From Dimorphilus gyrociliatus (Eukaryota > Annelida > Polychaeta > Dinophilidae): 64,000 nucleotides of DNA. The position numbers and the translations under genes were made by a program. Numbering within the stretch: the first letter of the stretch is position 1; each line of letters starts with the position of its first letter. The notes under the pieces were generated by a model. It ran no database searches. It had not been told where the DNA came from and was given only the letters and a program-made list of their open reading frames with translations. Shown piece after piece: positions 59,901 to 64,000 of the stretch. The DNA lies in the NCBI GenBank assembly GCA_904063045.1, contig CAJFCJ010000036.1, positions 1 to 64,000 on the forward strand. Direction: 5' to 3'.

Positions 59901-60596
59901 GTGGAACAGCCGCCATCTATCCAAATAAAGGTATAACATTGTTGCAAAGGTGGTGGTACGTTTAAATCTGTCCCGCAAACTCCAAATTCTTTATCTGTTT
60001 TCAAGTAAATATATCTTTTTAATAGGGAAATGAACCATTTTTTCCCTACCTTTATGAATAATTAAAAATGAATGCTCCTTTTCCTCCAATGGGTAGGATA
60101 TTTCACTATAAAGTTGACATTGAAAATCAGATTGAGATAAGACAGTAATATTATTGTACGAAATTCCAACGCAGTCGTATTGTTTTGCAGCTAAACAATA
60201 CTGGTAGCATTGCTCAATTGAAGTAACTGAAATATTTTCTCTGCCAAAGTCTTTAGTCTCTTTATTACTTATTAAAATTAAATTATGACCTATTTTTTGA
60301 CAGATAAATGATAAATATTTTATTAAAAAAATAAGCTATGTTATTCTTACTATTTTCACAAATTCCTTTTCCATACTTTGAATCACATAAGCATCCATTT
60401 GGTGTACAATTCTCCAAATTTGAACAATCTCCATCATTTAAGCATATTATATCTTAAATTTACAATTTTAATAAATTTTCACTATGTCAATTGGTTTTTT
60501 TATTACAATTTTTAATATGAAATTAATTTGCTAACCTGCTGTTGTTTTTGTTATAAATATAAAAACAGAGGTCATCAGAATCACTAAATCTATCAT
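56942..60596 (-). CDS. Gene H: secreted EB-PAN-fucolectin-like-PAN multidomain protein
   Basis: Ten exons: 60596-60536, 60452-60351, 60289-60050, 59994-59524, 59456-59271, 59213-58572, 58509-58006, 57950-57735, 57672-57298 and 57216-56942. Module order, intron positions and most exon lengths match gene G. Landmarks: signal peptide (MIDLVILMTSVFIFI), EB module (CLNDGDCSNLENCTPNGC), PAN (CYQYCLAAKQYDCVGI), FIWIDGGCS module, NIAFNRPVTSTG/VVDGLHHND, ENIAFFKPTIS, EIEIFGHY, ARYIRGFTT, ELEAYGEE, IGDRVSLYQSG, EIVAKYLRI and a terminal PAN (CYLFCLKQEECESLTYS). Secreted; lectin-like glycan binding is inferred from domain type. Duplicate of gene G, about 13.6 kb apart, with GPCRs and a GNAT gene between. 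Confidence 0.75.
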
Positions 60597-60599
60597 AGT

Positions 60600-61066
60600 C
60601 CAAAAGGCAACTTTTTGCATATTGTTCAAGTGAGGTAGTACTCTGTGCTATTCTACAGAATCTATCATAATTGACAGACAAAGGAAAATGTACGCTTAAT
60701 ATATTAACTAAGGCTATTAATTATTCAATAGAGTATCATTTACAATGCAACTTCTAAAAAGTTTATATTTGGGGAATCGCCTAGATAATTCGACACTCAA
60801 AAAAGCACAAACTAACAAAAACAAAAGATAAGGATTTTGTGATAATTTTCTATAGAAACAGAAATAATTTATGAAGTGTTAATTTGAAATTTTTGTATTT
60901 AAGCTATTGAACAGCAAAAGTTGAATAGCATAATATTATCTTGTTGCTGTTCTACCCTCTTTACCTTGCTAAATTATACATTTGAAAGTAATAGATAAAT
61001 AATCAGGAAGAGTGTAGTGAATGGAGATAGGTAAAAGATTGATTACACCACAGTAAATCAATGATG
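60600..61066. other. Intergenic gap upstream of gene H
   Basis: AT-rich, with no supported gene; should contain the promoter of gene H. Confidence 0.45.
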
Positions 61067-61138
61067 AGTAGTCTAGAGGGTTGGCACAACAGAATCAACA
61101 AAAAATTATTTAGGATTGAGTACTGGGACATATGTTAA
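61067..61138 (+). mobile_element. MULE transposase remnant, second copy
   Basis: Reads SSLEGWHNRINKKLF before a stop, matching the EGWHNRLN signature at 42.8 kb. Only this block is recognisable. Confidence 0.5.
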
Positions 61139-61139
61139 T

Positions 61140-62188
61140 GGTATAAATCATAGAGTAACTAGTCAATTTCTCGGGTCGCAGGAAGTGGTGAAACTGAGGT
61201 ATTTTATCATGTACGTTTGACTAAAGGCCTTCTTTAGAATACCATACAAAATTTTCATAACCATCAAAAAAGGTTAAGGTTGGTAAGTTTGCAGACAAAG
61301 TAAGCCATGTATTTTTTACGATAGCATATGACTCATTCATTTAAAATTTCATGATTCATAAATCAGATCAAATTCAAAAATTTATAACCGTATTCTAAAG
61401 ACGTTAAAGCAAGGAATCAATAGATTTTACTGTATCACAATACCAGATCAAATACCAGTCTCCAAACCTTCCAAAATTAACTTAGATAGTATTGTCTTAT
61501 TCAGCCTAAAGCCAAGATTTTGATCTATTATCTTTTCTGGAAATAAAGAATCATCTTCATTGACCCAAAAAGTCCATTACACTATCTGTTTCGTCAGAAT
61601 GAATATTAGCAATTATAACATCCAAATGTTGCTCAACAATGGAATTTAGTATATTCTTTACTATAAATTCTTTAATCTAAAAGCGATGGTTACGCCTAAA
61701 TTTAGAGGAAGATAGGCTGAATCATTTTTTTATAGTAATAGAAATTTTTCCACTTTTTCTTGCAGTTTTGAAAGATTGAGGATTCCACTGAATAACGTTC
61801 TTATTCTACCAAACAATCTCATCTAGTTTGATCTGAAGGAGCTGTTCATCAATACCTAATTCCACCAAAAGCATATTTAAAAGTAAGATGATTAGACTAA
61901 ACTGATCAAATCTAGTCTTTCTAATTAGTTTACCTAATTTTCTTTTGATTGTTTATTGTATTTAGAAGGCAGATGCTTTATAATATCAATAAGAGAGGGA
62001 ATGGAGCTACTCTCCTCTCGTTTAACCTAATTTAATTCAAATACAACTTATCAACTTTTTGTTAGATACAATAGAAAATCATTTAAATTGATTTAATTCA
62101 AAAATATTACTACTAGTTCTACTGCTGATGTATGTGAAAACATGATGGCAAACTATATGAATTTTTTGGTTTGTCATTTCAATTCCAA
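61140..62188. other. Gap, probably transposon debris
   Basis: No long frame in either strand. Lies between MULE and Tc1 relics; composition is similar to neighbours. Confidence 0.4.
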
Positions 62189-62525
62189 TTACAGTAAGAA
62201 AGATAGAATAATAATAACAATAAAAGTAAAACTGGAATTACAGGAATTGCCTGGAATGCTCCATTCACTGTATGTTTGTCTTGCAGAATAGAATGGGTTT
62301 TTTTGTATAATTACAAGATTCCTCTCATCTGATTCAGATACCTTTTTGGGACAACCAGTTCTAGGTTTGTCTTCCATGGAAGAACATTCCATTGCCTTCT
62401 TCAGGTTGTACCATACATACAGTACTATAGGCAATTTGAAACTGCTTCGATATTTTTACATCGCTTAGCCCTCTTTTACTTAAGTCAACAATTTTCTCCC
62501 TGATTTCAAGGCTTATCTTCACCAT
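62189..62525 (-). mobile_element. Tc1/mariner transposase N-terminal region, frameshifted
   Basis: From ATG 62525: MVKISLEIREKIVDL, SKRGLSDVKISKQF, a paired-type HTH start; a stop and shift at about 62370; then DKPRTGCPKKVSESDERNL and KNPFYSARQTYSEW, the second HTH of Tc1 transposases. The catalytic half is missing. Confidence 0.75.
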
Positions 62526-62651
62526 TTTATAACATTCTTCAAATTTTATGTTCTCTGATTGTGTAACACTTCTGAGTAAATGTCATAAAAAATTGTATTT
62601 GGGTTTCTGTCTGATTATTATCTATTTTTTTGATAGAAACAGGGAACATAG

Positions 62652-62842
62652 CAGGAACTTACTATCCTTCATTTTGTTGAAAACTTTTAAGTAAAGATTA
62701 CTGTGGAGTTAGAAAAATTTTGTAACAAGTTTTATCTATAAATTCGGTTGTATAAAGATCTTATCATTTAGTCTAAACAAAAAGATTTAATTAAGTATGT
62801 CCTGTTAGTTAAATATTCACTTTTTCCAATCTAAGAACAACC
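62652..62842 (+). repeat. Long terminal inverted-repeat arm of the Tc1 element, copy 2
   Basis: Matches 6535-6726 across about 190 bp. Sits about 130 bp outside the transposase N-terminus at 62525, as expected for the left end of the element. Confidence 0.7.
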
Positions 62843-63230
62843 TCTGTAAATAATGATTTCACTATATTTTCAAAAACAAAATAAAAACAAATTAGGAAAC
62901 ATAATGAAAGGGAAATTGGTACATTTTCAAAATTTCATTGACCAATTAGTTTATATTCAAATAAATTTTTGTCTATAAAATTTCTTGTATTGTTTTATTG
63001 AAAATTGATGAAAAATCTATTGAGTTTGTAAACCAGAAATGTTTTCTAAAAAGCATTTTTGAGTAAGAGGAATTGCTTTGTTACTTCCTTTGTGTTTGGT
63101 AGTTAATGTTTATGAATTTTGAGTGAAAACTAAATCGAAGTTTTTGAATCAAACTTTGATTGAAAAGTCATTTTAGAGCTGTATTTTGCTTTAGATAGAG
63201 ATTGTATAAATTTCTGAGCAATATTTAGGC

Positions 63231-63434
63231 ACTCTGAAGATCAATTCTAATGAAACATTCATTATTGATAGAGCTTTCATTGCAGCAGTTGGCATTGATA
63301 AAATTTTAAACGAATATTGTCTATCTGAACAATCTAGGAATGAACTGAAAATTACTAATACAATTTATAACAACTATACTGAAAAATGCACAGATATAGT
63401 GAAGAGAGGTCAGGACAGGTATTATACAGCTTAA
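63231..63434 (+). other. Coding-like fragment, unrecognised
   Basis: 67 codons open without ATG, protein-like (IIDRAFIAAVGIDKILNEYC, ... CTDIVKRGQDRYYTA stop). Surrounded by transposon remnants; possibly part of one. No family recognised. Confidence 0.25.
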
Positions 63435-63667
63435 TTAGAGAACATGAAAGAAAAGAATCAAAATATGTACCTTGAAATGAGAAAAATTATTAAAAACTGG
63501 TACATTTTTTCTGAGTGAATGTGTAGTAAGTGTATAAATAAGGGGACGATTTAAATCCCTTATGGTTACGCTTTAACCCATGTACGGTTTCACCTGCTTC
63601 CTTCCCCCAACTGGATTGTAGTACTAATAACAATTTAAAAAAAATTTATTATAATACTAATATTTAT

Positions 63668-64000
63668 TCATTTTCTGTCTAAAGCAGTTTTTTTTCTTAA
63701 GATGGTTCTAACTGGAAGTCCAAATGCAACAATATCAGTTTTTTCTTCTATATTAGTCTTTAATTTAATTGAAGTCAATTTTAAAAAGTATATTGCTGGT
63801 TCTGCACTTTTTTCTGTAACAGTAATGTGTTCTAAGTCAATATTTCCAGCTATTACAATTTTGAAAATATTAGAGTAAAAGTTTCAATAGACAGAACACT
63901 GTTTTGAAACACTAACCACAATCTATTTCATCTTTTCCATTATCACAGCCTTCTTTTAAATTGCATACATGCTGATAATATATTTGAGTATTTTAAGTAC
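63668..64000 (-). CDS. 3' end of an LDLa-containing gene, cut by the window edge
   Basis: The exon from the window end to 63917 encodes the second half of an LDLa module (HVCNLKEGCDNGKDEIDC). A donor (GTTAGTG) and a 66-bp intron join it in frame to the last exon 63849-63668 (AGNIDLEHITVTEKSAEPAI ... stop). The last exon has no transmembrane helix and no known motif. It may belong to a further secreted or receptor-like gene of the LDLa class starting beyond the window. Confidence 0.55.

Overview
This is AT-rich animal nuclear DNA (about 70% A+T by eye) with spliced genes, GT-AG introns mostly only 50-85 bp long, and animal-specific extracellular modules: SRCR, C-type lectin (CTLD), LDL-receptor class A (LDLa), leucine-rich repeats (LRR), 7-transmembrane (7TM) receptors, F5/8C and fucolectin-like domains, PAN/apple and Ig domains. 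GRL101-like receptors (LDLa plus LRR plus 7TM, first known from a snail) together with PAN/fucolectin secreted proteins suggest a spiralian (lophotrochozoan) animal with a compact genome. The species cannot be fixed from the sequence. Gene models below are my own splice reconstructions; several internal exon borders are approximate.

Layout. 0-13.8 kb: decayed coding relics and a tRNA-like relic, a two-exon rhodopsin-type GPCR (-), a secreted two-module protein (-), a broken FAMeT-domain gene beside a Tc1 transposon remnant, a five-exon LRR/ARM-like protein resembling ZYG11/ZER1 (+), a full MITE, an eight-exon Ig-domain surface protein with a probable GPI signal (+) and a secreted F5/8C protein (+). 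14-38 kb: the centrepiece, a cluster of four related genes. Three (C and D on +, E on -) encode signal peptide, several SRCR domains, CTLD, several LDLa, LRRs, 7TM and a C-terminal tail that looks like a degenerate protein-kinase C-lobe. The fourth (A, -) has SRCR-CTLD-LDLa but no LRR or 7TM. An intronless GPCR sits between A and C. 38-43 kb: a long gap, an intronless RING-like protein with ten 57-residue LRRs, a MITE starting directly after its stop codon, and a MULE remnant. 43-60.6 kb: two paralogous ten-exon secreted proteins (EB, PAN, fucolectin/F5-8C-like modules, PAN), both on -, flanking an orphan SRCR exon, a ZYG11-like fragment, two intronless GPCRs and a four-exon GNAT acetyltransferase. 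60.6-64 kb: transposon debris (MULE, Tc1) and the last exons of another LDLa gene cut by the window edge.

The window is rich in cell-surface recognition genes: giant lectin/scavenger-domain GPCRs, secreted lectin-like proteins and orphan GPCRs. This fits environmental or microbial sensing, although ligand and role are inference. The most interesting item is the SRCR-CTLD-LDLa-LRR-7TM-pseudokinase receptor family.
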